Shown: positions 14,338 to 20,598 of the stretch, in pieces | Position numbering within the stretch: the stretch's first letter is position 1 | Layout: each line of letters opens with the position of its first letter | DNA from: an uncultured Bacilli bacterium | Lineage (GTDB): Bacteria; Bacillota_I; Bacilli_A; RF39; UBA660 | Direction of reading: 5' to 3' | Assembly: GCA_947629285.1 (NCBI GenBank) | Contig: CANRDA010000001.1 | Coordinates: 1-28,054 of the forward strand | DNA: 28,054 bases | Made by a program: the position numbers and the translations under genes | Notes under the pieces: model-generated | The model's database searches: none | Told to the model about the DNA's origin: nothing | Seen by the model: only the letters and a program-made list of their open reading frames with translations

Positions 14338-15840
14338 ATGAAAATTTTAAAAAGAATAATAGTAGGTGTAGCTATAGGTACTATATTAATGCTTATTAAA
14401 TCATCTAATGTTTTTGCTTATGATGCTGAAACATATTACATTAAATTTGAAAATGTTGAGAATTATGTCTTGGAGCATATTCCTAATAATGATAAATGGA
14501 AAGATTTTGATTTAAACAATTATCCTTATGTATTAGTTGAATTAGTTAATGGCAGTAATAATAATAAAGGAATTATGGTTTTCTTTTTTAAATCTTTAGA
14601 CCAATTTAATTCTTTATATATTGAAAAAAATCAATATGGTATTTCTATTAAATCTGGTACTGATTATTGTGGCTACACTTATTATTCTATTAAAGATAGT
14701 TACTATCAAGATTTAGGTTGCAAAGGCGGTTCTGGTGGTTATATTTCTACTTATTTTAGTACTAATTATAATTACAAAGATGCAATTATTACTAATTTTG
14801 ACATCTCAAAATTGACTATAAATAATACTTCTGATGGTGCTCATACAGTTGAAGAGGTAAATCTATTAATGAATAAGATGGACTTTTCTGCTTATTTAAA
14901 TCCAATATATTATTATATTTATTCTTATGATAAAGATTTCAAATTAGTTGATAGTAAAAAATGTACTGATAAGGAGAATTACTGTAATTTACAATCTTAT
15001 AAAGATAATGTTAAATATGTTAAAGTTTCTTATTATTTAGATAAAATTATTGGTAATAATTTAGATATTATAAGTGGACATACTTATGATTTTAATACTA
15101 GTTTTATTAATTCTTATGACGATGTAACTGTTTATGATGCATCTGCTTATTATTTTTATAATGATGATGCTATTAATGTAGATTATGCTTATTTGCTCAC
15201 ACCTAAACAATCTCATAGTTCAGTTGATGAAAAATTTGATTATAAGTTTCAAATTCCCATATCATATGACTATGATAGTGCTAAATTATACCGTTTAGAT
15301 GTTACTTATGAATTTAACGAGTATGTACCAACTGAGATTGTTATACCTCCAACTGTTAGTTATTCAGATATTACAATTGGTGGTGGAGATGTAGACCCAC
15401 CTGTTGACCCTGAACCTGAACCTGAAGACCCTAACAAAGAGATTAATGATAAATTAAATGGTGTTAATGATAAACTTGACGATTTAAATAGTAGTATTAC
15501 TGATAGTAATGTTGATACAGGTAGTGCTGGTGGTTTCTTTAATGATTTTGAAGATAAAGATTTTGGATTATCCGATATAGTTAAAGCCCCTTTAGGTGTA
15601 ATAAATTCAATAACAACTGGTTCTTGTGAAGATATAGAGGTTAGTTTACCTTTTGTTAATAAAAAAATTACAATTCCTTGTATGATGCCTATTTATCAAA
15701 AACATTTTATGCCAGTTTTAGTTATTTATCAAACTATTACGGGTGGTTTAATTTCTTATTGGATATGTGTGCAATTATTGGAAATGGTAAAGGGATTTAA
15801 AGACCCTGACAAAGACGAAATACAGGTGGTGGACGTATGA
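14338..15840 (+). CDS. Large secreted, membrane-anchored adsorption/tip protein (pIII-like)
   Basis: The 500-residue protein has an AGGAGG ribosome site. A classic signal peptide (MKILKRIIVGVAIGTILMLI, cleavage probably after VFA at residue 27) leads to a Tyr/Asn-rich ectodomain. This is followed by a Pro/Glu linker (DPPVDPEPEPEDP, about 355-368), a short heptad stretch (NDKLNGVNDKLDDLNSSI), a Cys-containing segment (SCEDIEVSLP to TIPCMMP) and a membrane span near 462-485 before a charged tail. This is the pIII layout: receptor-binding domain, linker, anchoring domain. It should determine host range. The receptor is unknown, and the ectodomain matches nothing I recognise. Confidence 0.82.
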   Translation: MKILKRIIVGVAIGTILMLIKSSNVFAYDAETYYIKFENVENYVLEHIPNNDKWKDFDLNNYPYVLVELVNGSNNNKGIMVFFFKSLDQFNSLYIEKNQYGISIKSGTDYCGYTYYSIKDSYYQDLGCKGGSGGYISTYFSTNYNYKDAIITNFDISKLTINNTSDGAHTVEEVNLLMNKMDFSAYLNPIYYYIYSYDKDFKLVDSKKCTDKENYCNLQSYKDNVKYVKVSYYLDKIIGNNLDIISGHTYDFNTSFINSYDDVTVYDASAYYFYNDDAINVDYAYLLTPKQSHSSVDEKFDYKFQIPISYDYDSAKLYRLDVTYEFNEYVPTEIVIPPTVSYSDITIGGGDVDPPVDPEPEPEDPNKEINDKLNGVNDKLDDLNSSITDSNVDTGSAGGFFNDFEDKDFGLSDIVKAPLGVINSITTGSCEDIEVSLPFVNKKITIPCMMPIYQKHFMPVLVIYQTITGGLISYWICVQLLEMVKGFKDPDKDEIQVVDV

Positions 15841-16136
15841 TTAATGCTATAATTCAAGGAATTTTCTCTTTAATAATGGGCTTGGTAGATATTGTATTAA
15901 AACCTATTGATTTATTAATTGAGAGTGTTCTTCCTGACGTATCTCAAGGTTTATCTTTTGTAGGTCAATTATTTAATATAATAAGTCAAGGCTTATCGTG
16001 GGCTGTAAATGCTAGTGGCTTGCATAGTGGTGTACTTTCATTTTTAGTATTATTTATGACATTTAAATTAACAGTACCAGTTACTGTTAGTGCGATTAAA
16101 AAAGCGATTAAATGGTATAATGCTTTGAAGATTTAG
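15837..16136 (+). CDS. pVI-like hydrophobic minor coat protein
   Basis: The 99-residue protein overlaps the pIII-like gene by 4 bp. It has two or three hydrophobic segments (IIQGIFSLIMGLVDIVLKPI, LPDVSQGLSFVGQLFNII, SGVLSFLVLFMTFKL) and a basic C-terminus (SAIKKAIKWYNALKI). In filamentous phages pVI sits with pIII at the virion end and follows it in gene order. The assignment rests on order, size and hydrophobicity. Confidence 0.72.
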   Translation: MINAIIQGIFSLIMGLVDIVLKPIDLLIESVLPDVSQGLSFVGQLFNIISQGLSWAVNASGLHSGVLSFLVLFMTFKLTVPVTVSAIKKAIKWYNALKI

Positions 16137-16171
16137 TTTTCGTGAGTGCTATATATATAGCACCACGAAAA
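16137..16171 (+). other. Long stem-loop between structural and assembly genes (packaging-signal candidate)
   Basis: TTTTCGTG (16137-16144), a bulged A, and the 18-bp palindrome 16146-16163 (GTGCTATAT/ATATAGCAC) are closed by CACGAAAA (16164-16171): a 17-bp stem with one bulge. There is no T run, so it is a poor terminator. A large imperfect hairpin is the packaging signal of filamentous phages, but that role here is inferred. Confidence 0.6.
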
Positions 16172-16187
16172 CGAAAGGAGAATTTAT

Positions 16188-16253
16188 ATGGAAATAGATT
16201 TTGAATTTTGGGACGATTTAGATTTAGAAAAGGACGTTGAAAAATGTTATTGA
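16188..16253 (+). CDS. 21-residue acidic peptide coupled to the Zot gene
   Basis: GAAAGGAG is followed by ATG at 16188 and 21 codons ending in TGA at 16251-16253. The product is strongly acidic (MEIDFEFWDDLDLEKDVEKC then Tyr). The next gene's ATG (16244) lies inside its last codons. It may be a real peptide or simply a device for coupled translation of the ATPase, which has no ribosome site of its own. Confidence 0.5.
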   Translation: MEIDFEFWDDLDLEKDVEKCY

Positions 16254-16891
16254 TTTTTATAATTATAGGTATAGTATTCTTTTTTTGGAGATTTAGAAAA
16301 ACAAAAATAAAATGGAAAACCTTTTTTAAAAAAGGTTTTGCACCTGTACGTGGTAGATTTGGTATTTATTGCTACTGTGGTAAGCAGGGTAGTGGGAAGA
16401 CTTATAGTGCAGTAGAATTTTTATTACATAATACTGATTTGCCAATATATAGTAATGTATCTACTATTAAGGGTATAGATTATACATATTTTAGTGGTTT
16501 TGACGAATTATTAAAATTAAAGGATAAGACTGATTGTATTATCTTTTATGACGAAATATTTACTGCACTTACTCGTTCTAGTAGAATGAATACAGACGTT
16601 TTAGATTTTCTATCTCAAATGAGAAAGAGACGTATTATATTTATTACTACTGCTCAAGAGTGGTTAGAGATTAATATGACATTAAGGAGATACTGTAGAT
16701 TTCAAATAGAATGTAATATGCGTAATATATTCGGATTAGGTATATTAATTAAGCATTGTTATGATGCTGAGCAATTAAAATGGTCTCAAGAAGATAACGA
16801 GTATATAGCACCTCTAATATCGACAACTATCTCAAAATGTAATTTATATGTAGCAAATAGTTATGATACATTCGAGCAAATAAAAACTTAA
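16244..16891 (+). CDS. zot: Zot-like morphogenesis ATPase (pI-like)
   Basis: The 215-residue protein is the motor that extrudes phage through the membrane. It has an N-terminal membrane helix (LLIFIIIGIVFFFW), a basic linker, Walker A GKQGSGKT (residues 46-53) and Walker B DCIIFYDEIF (Asp103-Glu104). RKRRIIFITTAQEW follows, the sensor-like strand common in Zot proteins. In M13-like phages the membrane helix is internal; here it is at the N-terminus, and the protein is short. No secretin gene accompanies it, as expected where there is no outer membrane. Confidence 0.9.
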   Translation: MLLIFIIIGIVFFFWRFRKTKIKWKTFFKKGFAPVRGRFGIYCYCGKQGSGKTYSAVEFLLHNTDLPIYSNVSTIKGIDYTYFSGFDELLKLKDKTDCIIFYDEIFTALTRSSRMNTDVLDFLSQMRKRRIIFITTAQEWLEINMTLRRYCRFQIECNMRNIFGLGILIKHCYDAEQLKWSQEDNEYIAPLISTTISKCNLYVANSYDTFEQIKT

Positions 16892-17386
16892 TTTTTTTGC
16901 CATACTTTTTTAAATAACTAAAAAAAAGTATGTACTATACTATGAGAGTATTTTCGATTAATTTTGCTTTAGCAAAATTAATTGAAAATACTTAATCCGC
17001 GAGGGTTAGAACTCTAATGAACGCGATTTTCAGTACCATATATAATGCTTATGTTATCAGTTTTTAATAAAAAATAAAATTTAAACTTGTTTAAATTATA
17101 TTTTTTAGCAACAGTAGAAAGGGTTCACGCGTGGGGCTAACTTAAAATCGCGTTGGAATTTAATTAGAATTAACAAAGTGTAAAATAATTTTTTCTATTG
17201 GGTTTCACCCAATAAAAAAAATTATTCCACAGGTTCTTAGGGTGTAACCCTAAGTAGGTCGTAGGACAAAGTCCTACATACGATAAACAAGTATAGTAAT
17301 GGGTGCGTTTTAGCACGGTAATTGCACACTACGACTAATGCAATTACTGTGTCAAGTGTCAAATATAGAAAAGGAGTAGGTAAAAT
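16892..17386 (+). other. Phage intergenic region with a chain of stem-loops (origin and packaging candidate)
   Basis: This 495-bp gene-free stretch holds at least six strong hairpins: 16901-16932 (CATACTTTTTT/AAAAAAAAGTATG), 16947-16992 (two 22-nt arms with one mismatch), 17184-17226 (AATAATTTTTT and ATTGGGT arms), 17236-17254 (CTTAGGGT/ACCCTAAG), 17261-17277 (GTAGGAC/GTCCTAC) and 17314-17351 (13-bp arms). AACGCGATTTT (about 17030) and AAAATCGCGTT (about 17143) add a long-range inverted repeat. It precedes rep, so it probably contains the nick site of the plus-strand origin and a minus-strand origin. The nick site itself was not identified. The first hairpin may also terminate the zot transcript. 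Confidence 0.7.
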
Positions 17387-17935
17387 ATGGATAAATTTAG
17401 AGCGAGGAACTTTAATTTAGTTCTTTATGACGAGGACGAAACACATCGAAGAGCGTTAGAATATATCGAGAAAAATTGTGATTACGCAAAAATATTGCAC
17501 GATAGGGACGTTAATCCTGATACTGGAGAAATCAAGAAACCTCACTATCACATTGTAATTAGGTTTCAAAATGCGAAATGGAATACGTCCCTAGCGAGTG
17601 ACTTGGGAATAGGGGAGAACTATATCGAAGAGAGTAGGAACTTAAAAAGGTCTTTACTTTATCTCATACATTATTATGACGAAGATAAGTTTCAATATAG
17701 TGTAGAAGACGTAGAGGGCTCTCTTAAGAAAAGATTATTAGAAATTATAAAAAATGACGATAAAACAGAAAGTGAAAAGGTAATAGAATTATTGAATTAT
17801 ATTGACGATTGCGATTATGAAATAGATTTGAGTGCCTTTATTCGTTATGTTGCATCTATTGGATACTGGGATATATTTAGGCGTTCTCCTTATGTTTTTG
17901 AAAAATATATTATAAAACATAATGATAATTTGTAA
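17387..17935 (+). CDS. rep: Rolling-circle replication initiator (HUH Rep, pMV158-like Rep_2 family)
   Basis: The 182-residue protein nicks the phage origin and joins the strand end after one round. It opens with a beta-strand motif (ARNFNLVLY), then AKILHDRD, the metal-binding HUH motif KPHYHIVI (His53, His55) and the presumed catalytic Tyr92 in LLYLIHYYDED, which aligns with YLTH around Tyr99 of pMV158 RepB (recalled). A C-terminal helical part (YVASIGYWDIFRRSPYVF) follows. This plasmid-type Rep in an inovirus suggests module exchange between plasmids and filamentous phages. It has a good ribosome site (AAAGGAG). The upstream hairpin region is the likely substrate. Confidence 0.88.
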   Translation: MDKFRARNFNLVLYDEDETHRRALEYIEKNCDYAKILHDRDVNPDTGEIKKPHYHIVIRFQNAKWNTSLASDLGIGENYIEESRNLKRSLLYLIHYYDEDKFQYSVEDVEGSLKKRLLEIIKNDDKTESEKVIELLNYIDDCDYEIDLSAFIRYVASIGYWDIFRRSPYVFEKYIIKHNDNL

Positions 17936-17948
17936 GGTGGTGGTATTT

Positions 17949-18122
17949 ATGAATAATGATATTAAGTATTTGCAAAGTGAAAACTATTTACTAAGAAAAA
18001 AAATTCGTGAAAAGAACGAACTTTTAAAGAAATATTATAGAAAGATAAGACATTTAGAGTTAGAGCTCTACTGTGATAAGTGTTCTAATGAGCAAATAAC
18101 TATCTATGATATGAGAAGTTAA
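17949..18122 (+). CDS. 57-residue coiled-coil phage protein, stop codon inside the attachment site
   Basis: The start at 17949 is chosen because AAGGTGG lies before it; an earlier in-frame ATG at 17922 overlaps rep. The protein is helical and charged (NNDIKYLQSENYLLRKKIRE, then KNELLKKYYRKIRHLELEL), probably a coiled coil. It ends with a CDKC pair and EQITIYDMRS. The function is unknown; a Rep accessory or DNA-binding role is a guess. Its TAA is bases 4-6 of the shared arm AGTTAACATAA, so integration keeps the gene intact. Confidence 0.65.
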   Translation: MNNDIKYLQSENYLLRKKIREKNELLKKYYRKIRHLELELYCDKCSNEQITIYDMRS

Positions 18123-18144
18123 CATAATATATATTGTCGGATAT
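18117..18144 (+). mobile_element. dif: Right attachment site, likely carrying the host dif half
   Basis: It reads arm AGTTAACATAA (18117-18127), centre TATATA (18128-18133), arm TTGTCGGATAT (18134-18144). Against the reverse complement of the Bacillus subtilis dif site as I recall it, 23 of 28 positions agree, including the whole centre. The layout 11+6+11 is that of Xer sites. The shared left arm comes from the phage side and the right half from the chromosome. Confidence 0.7.
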
Positions 18145-18462
18145 TTTAAATCTTCAAATTATATCATTAACTAATTACCTAAATTTATATATCTGATACT
18201 GCTACATCTGTTTAGATATATATGTAACTAGATAGTAACTAGACTAAATCAGTTTCGTAAATTTTTTAAATTTTAAAATCATTTTAACTTTAATAATTCA
18301 CTATTTATATACTATATACTATATATAATAAATACTACATTCATTTTAAGCAATCGAGAAATTATTTTATGATTAATTATATGTCTAAATACTAAATCTT
18401 ACATACTCTACTCCCCTATTAGAATATAACAAAATAGGGGAGTTATCCCAAAAAAATAGAGA
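18145..18462. other. AT-rich host spacer right of the prophage
   Basis: This 318-bp stretch has no gene. It contains short repeated text (GTAACTAGA at about 18225 and again at about 18236), a TATATACTATATACTATA run, and a strong inverted repeat ACTCCCCTATT/AATAGGGGAGT (18410-18420 and 18433-18443). The last has no T run on either strand, so it is only a weak terminator candidate for the gene at 18463. Confidence 0.5.
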
Positions 18463-19266
18463 CTAGTCTTTGTCATCTATTTTCCTAAATGCTGTTTTTC
18501 TTGATTCAATTTCAGCAATTTTTTCAAATATCTCAGTCGCATTATGTTCATTCATTTCAGAATATCCAAGTTCTTTTAAAGCCTGACTTTTAATATTATT
18601 AAGTTCCATAGTACGACTTAGTTTTTCTTCAATTTTTTGTTCTATTTGATTTACGAATCTCCTATGTGATTCAGCAAGTTTACTTTTTGATGCTTTACCA
18701 CTTCTATATAGTACCATAGCAGAGAACATAACGCTTTCAAATATAAATTGTTCATCTTCTTCAAATGCGAATTCCATAGGTTTTTCAAATCCAGTTTCTT
18801 TTGCTACATAAGCAAGAATATATTTAAGTTCTTTTGTATTATTCATAGCTTGCAAATAGTGATACAAATAGTTAACAATACTTAAACCTTCAGTACCATT
18901 ATCTTCTAAGTATTCTTTAATTAGGTCAACTACTCCTATAAATAATTCTTGATTCTTCTCATTTATACCATTAAGCAGGTCGTTCCCTACCCCATTATTA
19001 TCTACTACTTTAGTTTCACATAAACTATTTAATTTAACTTCAACAGAAGTAATATAATCAGTATTAACCTTTATATTATCAATGTCTTTAACATCTTTTA
19101 CTCCTAAAAGGTTTAGTAGTAGTACTTTCTTATCTTTAGGCCATTTATTAATATCATCCATCTCTAAGTAGTTATATATCATTTGTCTGGAAACGCCTAA
19201 AAATTTAGCAAGCTTTACTTTTGATATACCTAACTCATGTAATAAATCAGCTAATTTAGTCTGCAT
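18463..19266 (-). CDS. HTH-domain regulator with helical C-terminal part, function unknown
   Basis: The 267-residue protein starts with an Xre-like helix-turn-helix (KLADLLHELGISKVKLAKFL, then GVSRQMIYNYLEMDDI). A variable middle leads to a helical C-terminal half: AYVAKETGFEKPMEFAFEED, SVMFSAMVLYRSGKASKSKL, then a coiled-coil stretch (RRFVNQIEQKIEEKLSRTME). No family was recognised for the C-terminal half. AGGAGG precedes the ATG. A palindrome over its own promoter suggests autoregulation. It lies beside the inferred dif site, outside the phage, but whether it is host or older mobile DNA is not clear. Confidence 0.75.
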   Translation of the reverse strand: MQTKLADLLHELGISKVKLAKFLGVSRQMIYNYLEMDDINKWPKDKKVLLLNLLGVKDVKDIDNIKVNTDYITSVEVKLNSLCETKVVDNNGVGNDLLNGINEKNQELFIGVVDLIKEYLEDNGTEGLSIVNYLYHYLQAMNNTKELKYILAYVAKETGFEKPMEFAFEEDEQFIFESVMFSAMVLYRSGKASKSKLAESHRRFVNQIEQKIEEKLSRTMELNNIKSQALKELGYSEMNEHNATEIFEKIAEIESRKTAFRKIDDKD

Positions 19267-19287
19267 TTACCTACCCTCCTATAAATA

Positions 19288-19322
19288 ATTTTATCACATT
19301 ATTTACATTTGTCAAGTGTAAA
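19288..19322 (-). promoter_or_regulatory. Promoter and overlapping operator of the HTH gene
   Basis: On the minus strand TTGACA (plus 19310-19315) and TAAAAT (plus 19288-19293) are 16 bp apart, with TGA before the -10. A 21-bp near-palindrome at 19302-19322, with arms TTTACA/TGTAAA and one inner mismatch, covers the -35. The ribosome site AGGAGG is at plus 19275-19280. Confidence 0.75.
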
Positions 19323-19345
19323 GTATAGGTAAATAATTATAATAT

Positions 19346-19972
19346 TTATATTATGTTAGATACTAATTTGAGTAAATATGGAGCAATGAATGATTCATAT
19401 AAACTTGTAATAGTAATTAATAGTATAATAAATATAGATGTATATAAATATTTATTAAAATAATGCCTCATATTAACGTCTTTTTTCTTAATAATACTTT
19501 TAGTCATTGTTATAGATAACTTTAAAGTAAACGCTGTTAAAATAGAAAATATGAGTATATTAAGTATTAGATGTGGGAATATATATACTATACTTAATAA
19601 TAATCCTTTTATTTTAAAAGTTAATATAAATGATGACATACTAAATCCTATAATAAATGCTTTATAAAATAATATTAATATATTAACAGGTGCGAGTATA
19701 TATGTAAAACCTAATATTGTTATTATAACTATAATTATATAATTGATTAATATTGTGTTTTTAAATGTATCTAAATAGTTAAAGCTGTTGTTTTTAATAG
19801 TATCTATAAAATTAGTGATATATTCTATAACTAAACTTTTATCACTACTATTTAATATTACTATGAATAAAGAACCAGATATTATACCTATTATAACTAA
19901 AATCATACAAAATAGTACGTATTTTTTATCAAATCTTATTGTGTTTAATAGTTTGTCCATTACTTTTTTCAT
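19346..19972 (-). CDS. spoIIM: SpoIIM-like integral membrane protein
   Basis: The 208-residue protein has five or so membrane spans and a charged N-terminus. Length, topology and the central segment (LAPVNILILFYKAFIIGFSM followed by LLLSIVYIFPHLILNILIFS) resemble SpoIIM, the partner of SpoIID and SpoIIP in forespore engulfment. The text is diverged, so a general SpoIIM-superfamily membrane protein is the safer reading. AGGTGAT lies before the ATG. The presence of spoIVB at 23755 supports a sporulation gene set. Confidence 0.7.
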   Translation of the reverse strand: MKKVMDKLLNTIRFDKKYVLFCMILVIIGIISGSLFIVILNSSDKSLVIEYITNFIDTIKNNSFNYLDTFKNTILINYIIIVIITILGFTYILAPVNILILFYKAFIIGFSMSSFILTFKIKGLLLSIVYIFPHLILNILIFSILTAFTLKLSITMTKSIIKKKDVNMRHYFNKYLYTSIFIILLITITSLYESFIAPYLLKLVSNII

Positions 19973-20060
19973 AATATCACCTAATTAATAGTATTAAGCA
20001 AATATATTTTTATTCCAATTTTATTTAAAATATATTATAATTGTATTAGAGGTGTTTATT

Positions 20061-20147
20061 GTGGGAGAAAAAGTACAAAAAATAGTTATTATAGTATTGA
20101 TACTTGCTATGGTAGCGAGTGGAGTTTTAGCAATTTTTGCAAGATAA
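20061..20147 (+). CDS. 28-residue single-span membrane protein, DUF4044-like
   Basis: A GTG start at 20061 follows AGAGGTG. The product begins GEKVQKIVIIVLILAMVASG and ends VLAIFAR. The layout (charged start, one helix) is that of the very short DUF4044 proteins common in Firmicutes; the match is from memory. It converges on mscL and shares a terminator with it. Confidence 0.6.
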   Translation: MGEKVQKIVIIVLILAMVASGVLAIFAR

Positions 20148-20175
20148 AAGCAACTATTTAGTTTTAGTCGCTTTT
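20146..20175. terminator. Bidirectional terminator between the small membrane protein and mscL
   Basis: AAAAGCAACTA (20146-20156) and TAGTCGCTTTT (20165-20175) form an 11-bp stem with one G-U-type pair, flanked by A's on one side and T's on the other. It overlaps the ends of both converging genes. Confidence 0.7.
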
Positions 20176-20552
20176 TTGTTTTCATCTTTAAGTAAATCTC
20201 TTATCTCTTCAAGTAATATTACTTCATCTTTTTTAGGAGGTGCTGGAGGTTTTTCCTCTTCTTTTTTATGTATTAATTTATTGAATATTCTAATTGCCAT
20301 AAATATACAGAATGATATTATCAAGAAATTTACTATATTTTGTATAAATAGACCATATTCTACTTTAGCACTTCCAATTGTCCATGATAATTCTGAAAAG
20401 TTAATTCCACCTATTATCATACCTACAAGTGGCATTATTATATTATCAACAAGTGAAGATACTATATTACCAAAAGCACCACCAATAACAACACCTACAG
20501 CAAGGTCTACAACATTACCTCTTGAGATAAATTTTTTAAACTCTTTTAACAT
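20154..20552 (-). CDS. mscL: Large-conductance mechanosensitive channel
   Basis: The 132-residue protein has the MscL signature: amphipathic start MLKEFKKFISRGNVVDLAVG, first helix with VVIGGAFGNIVSSLVDNIIM, a periplasmic-side loop, second helix (VNFLIISFCIFMAIRIFNKL) and the C-terminal bundle after a Pro-rich link (EEEKPPAPPKKDEVILLEEI). It opens under membrane tension to release solutes. The start at 20552 is chosen because GGAGGAG lies before it; the ATG five codons earlier overlaps that ribosome site. Confidence 0.97.
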   Translation of the reverse strand: MLKEFKKFISRGNVVDLAVGVVIGGAFGNIVSSLVDNIIMPLVGMIIGGINFSELSWTIGSAKVEYGLFIQNIVNFLIISFCIFMAIRIFNKLIHKKEEEKPPAPPKKDEVILLEEIRDLLKDENKKATKTK

Positions 20553-20598
20553 ACTACTCCTCCACACTCATTATAGCACATTCCCTAATTTTTTAAAA

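Larger units (their letters stand above)
12279..18127 (+). mobile_element. Inovirus (filamentous ssDNA phage) prophage, about 5.84 kb, integrated at a dif-like site
   Basis: The element is bounded by a shared 16-bp repeat (12275-12290 and 18113-18128), giving a unit of 5838 bp, a normal inovirus genome size. Gene order is characteristic: a divergent repressor, small membrane/coat proteins, a probable ssDNA-binding protein, a 55-residue major coat protein followed by a terminator, a large secreted protein with C-terminal anchor, a hydrophobic p6-like protein, a Zot-type ATPase, a hairpin-rich intergenic region and a rolling-circle Rep. There is no integrase, so host XerC/XerD use at dif is inferred. 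There is no secretin gene, which fits a monoderm host. All genes appear intact, with one doubtful overlap near 13038. Confidence 0.92.

Noticed and set aside
18410..18443. Rho-independent terminator for the HTH gene
   Set aside because: The 11-bp inverted repeat is strong but is not followed by a T run on either strand, so it is recorded only as an inverted repeat.
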